56,183 bases of DNA from Planctomycetota bacterium (GTDB lineage Bacteria > Planctomycetota > UBA1135). The notes beneath the pieces are model-generated. The model was not told the DNA's origin. It made no database searches and saw only the letters and a list, made by a program, of their open reading frames with translations. The position numbers and the translations under genes are program-made. The stretch covers positions 1 to 56,183 of the forward strand of contig PAHY01000004.1 of assembly GCA_002705055.1 (NCBI GenBank), read 5' to 3'. Shown piece after piece: positions 34,424-43,366 of this stretch. How positions within the stretch are numbered: position 1 is the first letter of the stretch; the number at the start of each line of letters is the position of its first letter.

Positions 34424-35862
34424 TCCTCGTAGTTCGCGGTCCGGAACAGCGAAACAGCCAGCGCGTCGACATCCTCCACCGTCATCTCGAGGTTGCTGAG
34501 GGTGATCTCGACCATCAGCCGACCGCGCCGCACCATCAGGCTAGAGACCGGCACCTTCTGCCCGAAGGTCTCGACCGTCTTGACTTGGCGCACGCCGATG
34601 CCGAGTTCCTCGTCGACCGTGGTCGTCTCGCTGGCGACCACGCGCACCGTCGAACCCTCCTGTAGCTGAGCGTCCTTCAGATCCGAGGCCTCGCGGGCAA
34701 AGGCAAGGAAGCGGTCTGCGGCGGCTTCATCCGGGAAGATGGTCAGTCCGACCAGCGCCATGCTGTTACCGCCCGGAGTCAGGCCGATGTGCGCTTCACA
34801 GAGCTCGATCAGCCCGCCCATTTCGGCGGCGCGCGCCGGGCCCAGCGCCCCGGCGTTGCCCTCGGCGATATCGGTCGAGGCCAGCTCGCGACGGACAAAG
34901 CTGATGTCTTCGACCCAGTCGAAAGCCGGAGGCACGAGTCCCAGCGCATCTCCCACCGCGAAGGCATGAGCGGGCTTGCTCTCCGGATCGAGGTACCACT
35001 CCGGGCGCAGCACTTCGACCCGCGTCAGCGGCGGTCGGTCAAACAGCCGCGTCTCGCCGCTGGCTCCCAGCTCGTCCATGACTGCGGTCACGAAGGTCTC
35101 GCCATGGGCGTAGGCAAAGCCGAAGACGCGCACCGTCTGCTCGGCGAGCAGCCGCTGGCCGGCGTCGAGGTCTTCAGGCAGCTGCGTGATGGCGCGGGTG
35201 AAGGCCTCGAATCCCTCGGAACGCCCCGCGCGCGCGCAGGTGGAGCGCGCCAGGTACTGCGCGAAGCCCTCGGAGACGGCGTCCGCGGCCTGCACCGCTT
35301 CCTCGCCGTTGGCCTGGGCGGTGCGGAACAGATCGCTCAGATCGTGACGCTGATCAATGATCGCGTGACAGCCTTCGTGCACCATGACCGCGAATGCAGC
35401 CTCGCGGCTCTGTAGCCCGGGGCTGCCCAGGAGCTCGGCCATGCTCCCGAAGGTGTCCAGCGAGATGTGAACCACCTTCTTCTCCAGGTCGAAGATCCCC
35501 ACCAAGCCGCCGGCGACGGCGTCGAGCTGCTTGCTGGCAAAGGGCAGCTCGGCGTCGGCTGGAAGGCGCCGCGCAATATTGCGCTCCAGTACATCACGCA
35601 CGCGCTCTCTGTCGGAGACGATGAAGCGCAGGTCCGTCATCGCCTTGCCCGCGGTCCCGGCCAGCGCTTCCTGCACCTCCTGCGTCAGGCTGGTCCAGTC
35701 GCCGATCCAGTCATGCCCTTCCGGGACCCAGACCTCCGCGGCAGCCGCGTCGCCATCGAGTTCAAGTTCACTGGCAAGGCCGCCGTTGTCCTCGCTGTCG
35801 CCACAGGCCGGGGCAAGCAGCAGGAGCAGCAGGAAGAATGATCGGGTGAGGGGCGCGATCAT
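34420..35862 (-). CDS. lipoprotein with a gluzincin-like HEGCH motif
   Basis: This 480-residue protein begins with a lipoprotein-like signal (SFFLLLLLLAPACGDS, Cys near residue 20). FAVMVHEGCHAIIDQ (about residues 156-170) contains the zinc motif HExxH. About 35 residues later comes AVSEGFAQYLA, whose Glu could be the third ligand, as in gluzincins. The C-terminal half (from about 290) has two similar alpha-beta segments and no recognised motif. It may be an outward-facing zinc peptidase, or a degenerate relative. A TACGAT box 11 bases upstream of the ATG at 35862 is a possible -10 (35874-35879). The stop overlaps the convergent VCBS gene within TTAG. Confidence 0.7.
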   Translation of the reverse strand: MIAPLTRSFFLLLLLLAPACGDSEDNGGLASELELDGDAAAAEVWVPEGHDWIGDWTSLTQEVQEALAGTAGKAMTDLRFIVSDRERVRDVLERNIARRLPADAELPFASKQLDAVAGGLVGIFDLEKKVVHISLDTFGSMAELLGSPGLQSREAAFAVMVHEGCHAIIDQRHDLSDLFRTAQANGEEAVQAADAVSEGFAQYLARSTCARAGRSEGFEAFTRAITQLPEDLDAGQRLLAEQTVRVFGFAYAHGETFVTAVMDELGASGETRLFDRPPLTRVEVLRPEWYLDPESKPAHAFAVGDALGLVPPAFDWVEDISFVRRELASTDIAEGNAGALGPARAAEMGGLIELCEAHIGLTPGGNSMALVGLTIFPDEAAADRFLAFAREASDLKDAQLQEGSTVRVVASETTTVDEELGIGVRQVKTVETFGQKVPVSSLMVRRGRLMVEITLSNLEMTVEDVDALAVSLFRTANYED

Positions 35863-35923
35863 GGTGTGCACCCATCGTAGCCGGTGCGCGATCGCGATGA
35901 GTTGGCCTCGACTCTGGCAAGAG

Positions 35924-35955
35924 AAAAGGCGGGGCGGCCCGAAAGCCGCCCCGCC
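35924..35955 (-). terminator. strong rho-independent terminator after the fungalysin-like gene
   Basis: GGCGGGGCGGC (35928-35938) and its exact complement (35945-35955) form an 11-bp stem with a six-base loop. On the minus strand it is followed by TTTTCTCTT, starting 21 bases after the stop at 35977. Confidence 0.82.
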
Positions 35956-35976
35956 CGAGGCTCGTCGAAGCGCGCC

Positions 35977-38900
35977 TTACTGCACGGTCACCATCAACGG
36001 GTTCGAGTCGGTGAGGAAGCCCTCCGCGTCGAAGCCGGCGATTTCGAGGTAGACCGAGGCGCCTGCCGCGCCCGCCGGGATCGGCACCGAGAGCGTGCCG
36101 CGCCCCTCGGCGTCGAAGTTACCGGTCGCTGCCACCGTGAAGGGGGCGCCGATGTCGAAGGCGTGGCCCTGATACATCCCGCCGTTCAGGTTGGGGCTGT
36201 AGGCCGCGGCCCAGTTGCCGCTCGGCGGACCGTTGCGGAACACGTAGTTCGCGGTGCTGCCCGCAAGCGGAGCCTCGTCACCACTCAATACGATCGTGTC
36301 GGTCGCGCCGGAGGGGGCCAGGCTGTACAGCATCACATCGTCGACCGTCCAGCCGCCAAACTCGACCCCGGCGTCGGTGCGCAGTTCCCAGCGCATGACG
36401 ACCGCGGGGTTGCCGTCGGCGACGGAGGAGACGTCGTAGTCCACGACCTGCCAGGCGGTATCGATGGTGTCGATGTTGTTGTCGTTCGACCACATGATGT
36501 TGCCGGCGACGCGCACGCGAGCCTGGTCATACTGCCCACTCTCGACCGTCAGCCAGCGTGCGAAGCGCAGACGCAGGTCGCTGTAGTTGGTGCAGTCAAT
36601 CGTCGGCGAGATCAGGCGGTTGTTGACGTTCGACTGGTACAGGCCGTTCCAGCCCGAGTTGCCCACGTCGTTGGCCCAGACCAGGTTGCCGCTGTAGGCG
36701 CTGGCCGGGTCGCCGCCGTTGCCCTTCGGCGAATCGTGCTGCCAGTCGTCGTGGCTGTTCGAGGTGCCGCCGCCGTATTCGTGGCTCCAGCCGTCATCGC
36801 CCGGAGTCTCGAAGTCCGAGAAGTAAGCGATCCGGCGCAGGCCCACCAGGAAGCCGGCGTCGGTCTTCTTCGGGAAACGGTCGGTGTTGCCGAGTTCGTC
36901 TTCGCCTTCAATCCAGTAGACGACCTGAGCCGGCGAGATCTGACCCGGCAGCGCGGCGACGTAATCGCCACCGCCATTCGGGGCCATCGTGGCCGTCTGC
37001 ACCGAGCCGCCATCGACGGTGTACTTGACCTCGGCGCGGACGATGCTCGAGCCGAACTGCGGGGCCATGTTGGCCTCGACGAAATACGGGCCGGCCTCGT
37101 TCTGCGTGTCGCTCAGCGGGGCGTGCGTGATCGCGATGTAGTCCAGGTCGACGCCCGGGAAGCCCTGCGCGCGGAAGCCGGCATCGATCTCGTTGAAGTT
37201 CGGCGTGCCGTTGCCGATGTTGCCATCGTCATCGTCGAGCGCCAGCAGGTGATCTTCGATGATCGGCAGGATCTGGCCGTCGTTGAAGCCGTTGAACCAG
37301 CCCACGACCAGGGTGTCGGCCACCAGGTCGCCGGCCGCGTTGCCGAGGCTGGCGTTCAGGTTCTCGCGCCACTTCCAGAAGGCGCCCATCAGCACCTCGC
37401 CGTCGGTGTGGACCTGGCCGTAGCAGCCGCTGCCGCACCACTGGCGAGTGTTGTTGCCAGTGCGGATGTTGCAGTTCGTGCCGCAGAAGTTCTCGCCGAC
37501 GATCGGGGTGTCGTAGAGGAACATCGCCCAGATGTCCGCGGCGCCTTCGCCGAAGCCGTCCGAGCCGTTGCCGCTCGAGTAGAGCACGTTCATCCAATGC
37601 CCTTCCTCGTGCGCCGACACCGTCGAGTAGGCGGTGTTCACGCAGCCGCTGCCCGAGGTGTAGAAGTTGATCGAGCTGCCGTTGAAGAAGGCGTTGCAGT
37701 TGCTGTTGATGTTGACGTTGGCGACGACCTGGAAATCCAGGGTGGTGTCGCTGGGGTCAATCGCAGTCAGCCACTCGCGCATGTCGATCACGCTGCGATA
37801 GACGTTGGCGTGCGCGGTCGAGCTTTCGGTGCGCTCGTCGTTCATGATCGCGGTGTCAAAGACACCCGGGGTGAACGACTGGGTGTAGCTGTACGTGGTG
37901 CCGGCCGAGTTGACCAGGCGGCAGTAGGGGCCGCGGAACTCAAACGTGAGGTCCAGGGCGCCGGTGCCCGAGTAGGGGATGACGAAGTCGCCGTTGACGT
38001 CGGTCTGGGTGTTGCCGGCGGAGCTGGCGACGCGCAGGTACTTCATCGGCATCAGAACTTCGGGGTTCGAGCCGGTGTCCGGCAGCACGCCGGGCGAGGC
38101 GTAGGCGTCGACGTGACCGACGAAGTCGATCGGCTGCGGGCCGTACTCGGCCACATCGCTCAGTGCGGGCAGCTCGTGGGCGTGATCGTGATCGCTGTGA
38201 TCATGGTCGTGACCGAAGCCGCACTCGTGCACCAGCTGATCCTCGCCCAGGATGACCGGGTTGCCGCTGTCGGCCGAGACGTAAATGCGACGGCCCGAGG
38301 GCATGTCGGCGTCCTCGTTCCAGACCTCAGTCGACCACGCGAGGCGCGGCTCGGCAAGCTTGCCCGAGAGGTCCGGGAAGATGACGAGCTCCGGCTGGGT
38401 CGAGCGGCGCTCGGGCAGACCGGTCGCTTCCGAGAAGTGACGGCTGGCCTCGCGGGAGGCGCGCTCGGCGCTGATCACCGGAGCGGTCTCCAGGTTCTCG
38501 ACGCCGGGGTAGGCCTGGCTGTCGAGCGCGACCAGGGTGCCGTCGGTGTGGAACAGCAGGTCGACGTGACCGTTCACGACGGGCACACCGCGGTGCACCT
38601 GCAGCAGATTGACCGCGACCTTGTCGCGGACGCCCCCGCGCGACAGCGGCAGGAAGCGAACCTCATCGAGGACCAGCGTGTCCGGCGCGATGCGGAACAG
38701 CGACTGGGTCTGCTCCAGACCCGCGAAGGCCAGCTCGACGAAGTCGCCCTGGTTGCTGGGGGTGAAGGCCGGGGCGAGGCTGCCGCCATAGAGGAAGCGG
38801 CCGGCCTTGGTTTCCGGGCGCTCGCGCAGGATCCAGTTGCCTGGGTTCTCAGCCTGCCAGGCCTGGAAGTCCAGCACGGTGCTGGGGAAGGGGCGGGGGC

Positions 38901-38979
38901 TCTCCTGCTCAGTGAACTGAGCGGGAGCCAGGCTGGCCAATCCGAGGGCCATCCCCGCGACGAGGAGATTCGGTGTCAT
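35977..38979 (-). CDS. secreted fungalysin/thermolysin-like zinc metalloprotease with His-rich insert
   Basis: The 1000-residue protein has a signal peptide (NLLVAGMALGLASLAPAQ) and an FTP-type propeptide (about residues 70-170, with VNLLQVHRGVPVVNGHVDLLF). A His/Asp-rich loop follows (HDHDHSDHDHAHE, about 255-270). The catalytic block is VSAHEEGHWMN (about 453-463) with a downstream glutamate in GFGEGAADIW, the HExxH...E gluzincin pattern. Three cysteine pairs cluster after the active site. Residues 720-900 look like a jelly-roll domain (SDLRLRFARWL ... FGGWTVDDVMLY), and the last 100 residues are the shared C-terminal module ending LTDSNPLMVTVQ. Activity as a secreted peptidase is likely. 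ATG at 38979 starts the signal peptide. A long antisense frame over this gene is a shadow. Confidence 0.88.
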   Translation of the reverse strand: MTPNLLVAGMALGLASLAPAQFTEQESPRPFPSTVLDFQAWQAENPGNWILRERPETKAGRFLYGGSLAPAFTPSNQGDFVELAFAGLEQTQSLFRIAPDTLVLDEVRFLPLSRGGVRDKVAVNLLQVHRGVPVVNGHVDLLFHTDGTLVALDSQAYPGVENLETAPVISAERASREASRHFSEATGLPERRSTQPELVIFPDLSGKLAEPRLAWSTEVWNEDADMPSGRRIYVSADSGNPVILGEDQLVHECGFGHDHDHSDHDHAHELPALSDVAEYGPQPIDFVGHVDAYASPGVLPDTGSNPEVLMPMKYLRVASSAGNTQTDVNGDFVIPYSGTGALDLTFEFRGPYCRLVNSAGTTYSYTQSFTPGVFDTAIMNDERTESSTAHANVYRSVIDMREWLTAIDPSDTTLDFQVVANVNINSNCNAFFNGSSINFYTSGSGCVNTAYSTVSAHEEGHWMNVLYSSGNGSDGFGEGAADIWAMFLYDTPIVGENFCGTNCNIRTGNNTRQWCGSGCYGQVHTDGEVLMGAFWKWRENLNASLGNAAGDLVADTLVVGWFNGFNDGQILPIIEDHLLALDDDDGNIGNGTPNFNEIDAGFRAQGFPGVDLDYIAITHAPLSDTQNEAGPYFVEANMAPQFGSSIVRAEVKYTVDGGSVQTATMAPNGGGDYVAALPGQISPAQVVYWIEGEDELGNTDRFPKKTDAGFLVGLRRIAYFSDFETPGDDGWSHEYGGGTSNSHDDWQHDSPKGNGGDPASAYSGNLVWANDVGNSGWNGLYQSNVNNRLISPTIDCTNYSDLRLRFARWLTVESGQYDQARVRVAGNIMWSNDNNIDTIDTAWQVVDYDVSSVADGNPAVVMRWELRTDAGVEFGGWTVDDVMLYSLAPSGATDTIVLSGDEAPLAGSTANYVFRNGPPSGNWAAAYSPNLNGGMYQGHAFDIGAPFTVAATGNFDAEGRGTLSVPIPAGAAGASVYLEIAGFDAEGFLTDSNPLMVTVQ

Positions 38980-39096
38980 GGGTTTCGTTCGAGTGGGGGG
39001 GGCGGGTAGCAAGCGCACACGAGGAGCGCGCCGCCCGGGGAAGGGGGCTCCGAACGCTACCCCAAAAGGAAGTCGCAGTTACGGCTCCCGGCTCGG

Positions 39097-39125
39097 GATT
39101 TCGGCCCTTTTCCGAGCGCGAAATC
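39097..39125. promoter_or_regulatory. inverted repeat in the divergent region 38980-39234
   Basis: GATTTCG (39097-39103) and CGAAATC (39119-39125) form an inverted repeat with a 15-base spacer in the 255-base gap between the protease and lipoprotein genes. TATCCT near 39202-39207 is a possible -10 for the rightward gene. Nothing else recognisable is in this gap. Confidence 0.3.
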
Positions 39126-39234
39126 GGTCCCAGAATCCGGATACGGATGCGTTCAGGAGGCGTTCTGTTCCGAACGAAAGAGGGACGGCACCGCGCGCAG
39201 CTATCCTGGGCGCCCTGCTTCGTTCTGGTTGACC

Positions 39235-40743
39235 ATGAATCAGTCTCAGAAACTTGTTTCCTTCGGCGCAGCGCTCGGCCTCGGCCTCGCGCTCTCGCTT
39301 CCAGCCTGCTCGGACAAGCCGGCCGAGCCCACATCCGGGGGCTCCGGCGGCTCGACCACCACGGCGACCACCGCGTCCAAGGGCGACGGCAAGCCGACCG
39401 ACAGCGGTCTGCCCGGCCTGATCCTGGCCAAGTCGGTCTTCGACGACGGCCCGACGCCGTCCTCGATGGTCCTGCTCCGCCCGCTCAGCGCCGACGACAA
39501 GGACTGGACCGAAGAGTCCATCGTCGCTCCGCGTGAGTCGCGCGAGTTCGGCCTCGGCAACCTGGCCGATGGCAGCCCGGTCGTGGCCGAGCTGGACGGC
39601 GAAGGCGAACCTACCGGCGAGGCCATGCAGTTCGTGCCCGGCCCCACCGGCTGGAGCCTTGAGCCGGCAAGCGGCGAGGTCGAGTGGCCGCGCAACAGCG
39701 CCGGCAAGGTCACCAAGAAGTCCTACGAGATGAAAGGCGGCAACGTCTTCCACAAGGCAATGTGGTGGGAGCCGGCCTTCGGCGACCCGGGCATTCTGAC
39801 GATCAGCGCCAACATGCCCTACCTGCAGATCTGGCGGCGCGGGAGCGCGGGCTGGACTTCCGAAACGCTGTGGACCGCCATCGTCGGCGGCAAGGAGCAG
39901 CGCTTCCGCGACGTCGAGATCGGCGATGTCGACGGCGACGGCCAGGACGAACTGGTGGTCGTGACCCACGATGCCGGCGCCGTCTTCGTGATCGAGCAGA
40001 CCGCCGAAGGTCTGGTGCCGACCGAGCTGCACCGCTGGGAGGAGCGCATCTTCGCCCACGAGGTCGAGATCGGCGACGTCGATGGCGACGGCAAGCCGGA
40101 GTTCTTCACGACTCCGTCCGAGCCCAACCGCCTCGATGGCCAGCATCAGGCGGGCTGGATCGATATGTACCGCCACAACGCCGAGTCCGGCGAGTACACC
40201 CGCGTCAACGTGGCCGAACTCACCGATCGCCACGCCAAGGAAGTGATGGCCGCTGATTACGACGGCGACGGTCGCGTCGAACTCTACGCGGCGCTGGAAG
40301 CCGAAGGCACCGTCGACAAGGTCAACGCGGTGCGCCGCTGGGTCTGGGACGGCGAAGCCATGGTCGAAGACGCCACCATCGAGATCGACGGCAAGATGTG
40401 CCGCTTCCTCGTGCTGTGCGACACCACCGGCGACGGCGTCAACGAGATCATCGCAGCGACCCGCAAGGCCGGCATCTTCCGCATTCACCAGGAAGACGGC
40501 GAGTGGAAGACCAAGAAGATCGTCATGAGCTACATGTCGGGCGGCTTCGAGCACGCGACCTACGCCTTCGACTGGGATGGCGATGGGAAAGACGAGCTGT
40601 TCGTCGCTTCGGACGAGCAGAAGAAGATGAACATGTTCCGCCACAACAGCGAGACCGACAGCTACAAGCCGACCGGGATCGCTTCGTGGAAGGGCAGCGA
40701 CTACTTCGTCTGGAACGTGATGCCGCTTCCGATCGGCAAGTAG
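39235..40743 (+). CDS. FG-GAP/VCBS repeat lipoprotein
   Basis: The 502-residue protein has a lipoprotein signal (ALGLGLALSLPACSDK, Cys near residue 26) and a Ser/Thr/Gly-rich linker (residues 33-55). A propeller follows, with five or so DxDGDGxxE loops: VEIGDVDGDGQDELVVVTHD, VEIGDVDGDGKPEFFTTP, AADYDGDGRVELYAA, DTTGDGVNEIIAATR and FDWDGDGKDELFVASD. It lacks the C-terminal module of the unanchored propellers, in keeping with lipid anchoring instead. The ligand is unknown. ATG at 39235 is chosen over TTG at 39229. The Nudix gene begins 22 bp downstream. Confidence 0.84.
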   Translation: MNQSQKLVSFGAALGLGLALSLPACSDKPAEPTSGGSGGSTTTATTASKGDGKPTDSGLPGLILAKSVFDDGPTPSSMVLLRPLSADDKDWTEESIVAPRESREFGLGNLADGSPVVAELDGEGEPTGEAMQFVPGPTGWSLEPASGEVEWPRNSAGKVTKKSYEMKGGNVFHKAMWWEPAFGDPGILTISANMPYLQIWRRGSAGWTSETLWTAIVGGKEQRFRDVEIGDVDGDGQDELVVVTHDAGAVFVIEQTAEGLVPTELHRWEERIFAHEVEIGDVDGDGKPEFFTTPSEPNRLDGQHQAGWIDMYRHNAESGEYTRVNVAELTDRHAKEVMAADYDGDGRVELYAALEAEGTVDKVNAVRRWVWDGEAMVEDATIEIDGKMCRFLVLCDTTGDGVNEIIAATRKAGIFRIHQEDGEWKTKKIVMSYMSGGFEHATYAFDWDGDGKDELFVASDEQKKMNMFRHNSETDSYKPTGIASWKGSDYFVWNVMPLPIGK

Positions 40744-40765
40744 CCGGTCGGAATGCGATCGTGCG

Positions 40766-41335
40766 ATGGTCGATCGCTGGGAAAAGCGGGGCTCCGAGCC
40801 CCTGCACGACTACGGTTTTCTGCGCCTGCGCAAGGACCGTTACCGCCACCCCAATCTGGAGGGGGAGCGGGACTTCCTGGTGATCGACGCGCTCAACTGG
40901 GTCAACGTGGTGGCGGTCACGCCGGATCAGGACATCGTGCTGATCCGGCAGTTTCGTTACGGCGTGGGCGACACCCGCTGGGAGATCCCCGCGGGCGTGA
41001 TTGAGCCGGGCGAGCCGGCGATCGATGCCGCGGTCCGCGAGCTGCGCGAGGAAACCGGTTACGCCGGCGATCCGCCCGAGCCTCTGTGCGAGGTCGAGCC
41101 GAATCCGGCGATCCAGTCCAACCTCTGCACCTCCTACCTGATTCGCAACGCCACGCTGCAGCACCCGACCGAGTGGGATGAGAACGAGGTCATCGAGGTG
41201 GTGCTGAAGTCGCAGCAGGAGGTCCGGCAGATGATCACCAGCGGCGAGTTTTCCCACGCGCTGCTGCAGCTGCCGCTGCTGCATTTCCTGACCGGCATCG
41301 GGCCCGCGGCTTCCGGCGGGGAGAGCGCCCGCTAG
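40766..41335 (+). CDS. Nudix hydrolase, ADP-ribose pyrophosphatase-like
   Basis: The 189-residue protein has a complete Nudix box (residues 77-99: Gly77, Glu83, then RELREETGY). The preceding VVAVTPDQDIVLIRQFRYG strand pair is typical of ADP-ribose or nucleoside-diphosphate-sugar pyrophosphatases. It would hydrolyse an NDP-X compound in the cytoplasm with Mg2+. It is 22 bp after the lipoprotein gene and may be cotranscribed, although no functional link is obvious. Its stop shares the palindrome CTAG with the convergent gene stop. Confidence 0.9.
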   Translation: MVDRWEKRGSEPLHDYGFLRLRKDRYRHPNLEGERDFLVIDALNWVNVVAVTPDQDIVLIRQFRYGVGDTRWEIPAGVIEPGEPAIDAAVRELREETGYAGDPPEPLCEVEPNPAIQSNLCTSYLIRNATLQHPTEWDENEVIEVVLKSQQEVRQMITSGEFSHALLQLPLLHFLTGIGPAASGGESAR

Positions 41336-43326
41336 CCTTCGGCGGGCGTGAAGCGAATCTCCGCGGGCGGCGGCCAGCGGACCTCAACGGGTTCAAAGCC
41401 ACGCCGTACGAGGTGGATTCGATCCACACCGATCGGCAGGACCTGGGAGAAGGTGCTCAGCGCATCGATGCGGACGAAGTTGCGGCCGGCTTCGCCTGCG
41501 TGGCAGGTGACGGAGCTGTGCTCTTCCACCAGGCTGCCGTCCGGATTGCGCACGGCCATGCGCCAGGCTCGCATCGTGCCGCGGAGGTCGACCTCCTGCA
41601 CCTGAGCGGGTCGGAAGTCATTGTCGCCTTCGCCTTCGATCAGGATCGGTCCGGAGCGCCAGAGTTCGCGCCCGTTGTGTTCGAGGCTGACCCAGGAGTC
41701 GGCCGCCGGGCGCAGGTAGTCGACCGCGAAGGTGCCGCCGGGGAAGACCTCCTTGGCGCGACCGCCGGGCATGCGGATCTCCATCTCGTGGAAGGGCATG
41801 CCGTCGGGCAGGATCAGCCGGCCGCGCAGCGTGATGCCCTTCACCATCAGCAGCTCCAGGCCCTGGGTGCCGATCGGGACGGTCTGCTGCACGCCGAGAT
41901 GGCCAAAGCCGCCGGCCTCGACGATCAGGGTCTCGCCGGGTGGCATCGGCGCGCGCACGGTGAAGCTGCCGTCGCGCTCGGGCTGGCCCTGCCAGAGACG
42001 GGTCCGTTTGCGCCAGTCCGCCTCAGGAGTCGACACGCTGACCACCGCCGGGGCGCGCTTGCCCTCGCGATTCACGACGCGGCCGGAAACTAGCAGCGGC
42101 AAGTCGAGCGGCTGCACCACCACGTCGCCCGCGTCGAGGACCTCGCCCGGCTGCATCGCGAGCGGCAAGGCCAGGCTGCCCTGCACCGCGCCTTCTTCGT
42201 CGATCCGCGGCAGACTGACGGCGCGATCGGTGCTGCTGAGCACGAAGCTCCAGCTGCGGTCATGGCGCTGGGTGTACTCATTAACGAAGTACGAGAAGTC
42301 GAAGCGACCTTCGGCATCGGTGTCAAAGGTCGAGTTCCAGCGTGTCTCGGGCTTGCCCGCTTCGGGGGCCTCCTCGGTCGGGCGCCGCGTCTGCGTGGTG
42401 TACAGCGAGAAGTGCGCGTTAGCCCAGGGTTCGCCCTGCTCGTTGACGAGGCGCGCGCGGATGCGCGGCAGCAGGATGCCGAGTGGCAGCTCGCGTTCCA
42501 CGACGGGCGGATCGGCCGCGGTCGGGCCGGGCTCGGGGCTCCAGCCGGATCCGTAGCGACCGGTCGAGTCCCAGGCGCTCAGGCGCAGCTGCATGTCGAC
42601 CCCGCAGACCAGCACGGCGCGATCGCCCTCGACGGGCAGTTCCTCGGGGCGGCGCTGGCTCCAGTCGCGCTGATCCTCCGGGACCCGGGCGGAGGTCCAT
42701 TCGGCGCTGACGCGAACCGGGAAGTCGACCCGACCGCCGTCGAGCAGCGTGACCAGAATCTCGACCCGTCGCACCTCGGGAAGCTGCAGAACGGTCTCCT
42801 CGGCCTCGGCCGCCTCCAGCAGTCGCTTGACTCGCACCTTCTCCGTGGAGGCGAAGCGGGCATCAATCAGCAGCTCCGGGTTGGGAGGGAAGGGGGCCAC
42901 GCGCTTCCGCCTGGCATGGTCGAGGAAGACCACCGCGCGTCCCTCGGCATCGGTGCGTCCGCTGCCGAACCGGATCGCCGACCGCTGGCCGGGGATCTGC
43001 ATGCCGACGGCGATCACCAGGTCCGCTACCGCGACGCCGGCCGGATCCACCGCCCGGACCACGATCGCTCCCTCCGGAACCGAGGCGAGTTCCTCGCGTT
43101 CCGGGGTCGTGGACTCGCTCGGCTCCACCGCGTGGCTTGGGGTCTGCGTCGGGAGCGCGTCGGGCGTCGCGCCCTCTGCCTCCGCGCCTTCGACTTCCGC
43201 TGCCGCTTCGTCTTCAGCGACCGTGAGGGGCGCGGGCTCGGCGGGCATGAACACGAACCACGCCGCCAGACCAAACAAGGCCAGGACGATGAGCAGCCCG
43301 GCTGCGGCATGCCCGTTTCGAGCCAT
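41332..43326 (-). CDS. membrane-anchored carboxypeptidase-regulatory-like (beta-sandwich) protein
   Basis: The 664-residue protein has one N-terminal membrane segment (AAAGLLIVLALFGLAAWFVFM) and an acidic, Ala/Glu/Thr-rich linker (35-75). Several CarboxypepD_reg-like beta sandwiches follow, recognisable by G-x-V-x-D-x-x-G strands and TDAEGR turns (FGSGRTDAEGRAVVF, FDTDAEGRFDFSYF, VSGRVVNREGKRAPAVV, LRGRLILPDGMPFHEMEIRM). No peptidase domain is present. Such domains usually act as structural or binding repeats at the envelope. ATG at 43326 lies six bases after TATGAT and starts directly into the membrane segment. Confidence 0.75.
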   Translation of the reverse strand: MARNGHAAAGLLIVLALFGLAAWFVFMPAEPAPLTVAEDEAAAEVEGAEAEGATPDALPTQTPSHAVEPSESTTPEREELASVPEGAIVVRAVDPAGVAVADLVIAVGMQIPGQRSAIRFGSGRTDAEGRAVVFLDHARRKRVAPFPPNPELLIDARFASTEKVRVKRLLEAAEAEETVLQLPEVRRVEILVTLLDGGRVDFPVRVSAEWTSARVPEDQRDWSQRRPEELPVEGDRAVLVCGVDMQLRLSAWDSTGRYGSGWSPEPGPTAADPPVVERELPLGILLPRIRARLVNEQGEPWANAHFSLYTTQTRRPTEEAPEAGKPETRWNSTFDTDAEGRFDFSYFVNEYTQRHDRSWSFVLSSTDRAVSLPRIDEEGAVQGSLALPLAMQPGEVLDAGDVVVQPLDLPLLVSGRVVNREGKRAPAVVSVSTPEADWRKRTRLWQGQPERDGSFTVRAPMPPGETLIVEAGGFGHLGVQQTVPIGTQGLELLMVKGITLRGRLILPDGMPFHEMEIRMPGGRAKEVFPGGTFAVDYLRPAADSWVSLEHNGRELWRSGPILIEGEGDNDFRPAQVQEVDLRGTMRAWRMAVRNPDGSLVEEHSSVTCHAGEAGRNFVRIDALSTFSQVLPIGVDRIHLVRRGFEPVEVRWPPPAEIRFTPAEG

Positions 43327-43332
43327 GGGCCG

Positions 43333-43338
43333 ATCATA
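43333..43338 (-). promoter_or_regulatory. -10-like hexamer TATGAT, leaderless start of the 41332 gene
   Basis: TATGAT is followed by six bases and ATG at 43326. It is the closest match to the TATAAT consensus among the leaderless starts in this window. Confidence 0.5.
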
Positions 43339-43366
43339 ACCCGTTATCCTGCAAGGCCCGCCACCG

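Noticed and set aside
35884..39009. Open frame of 1041 codons on the plus strand opposite the protease gene
   Set aside because: It is the antisense mirror of a recognised secreted protease. It lacks any domain and is rich in Arg/Val/Ala as expected for reverse frames in GC-rich DNA.
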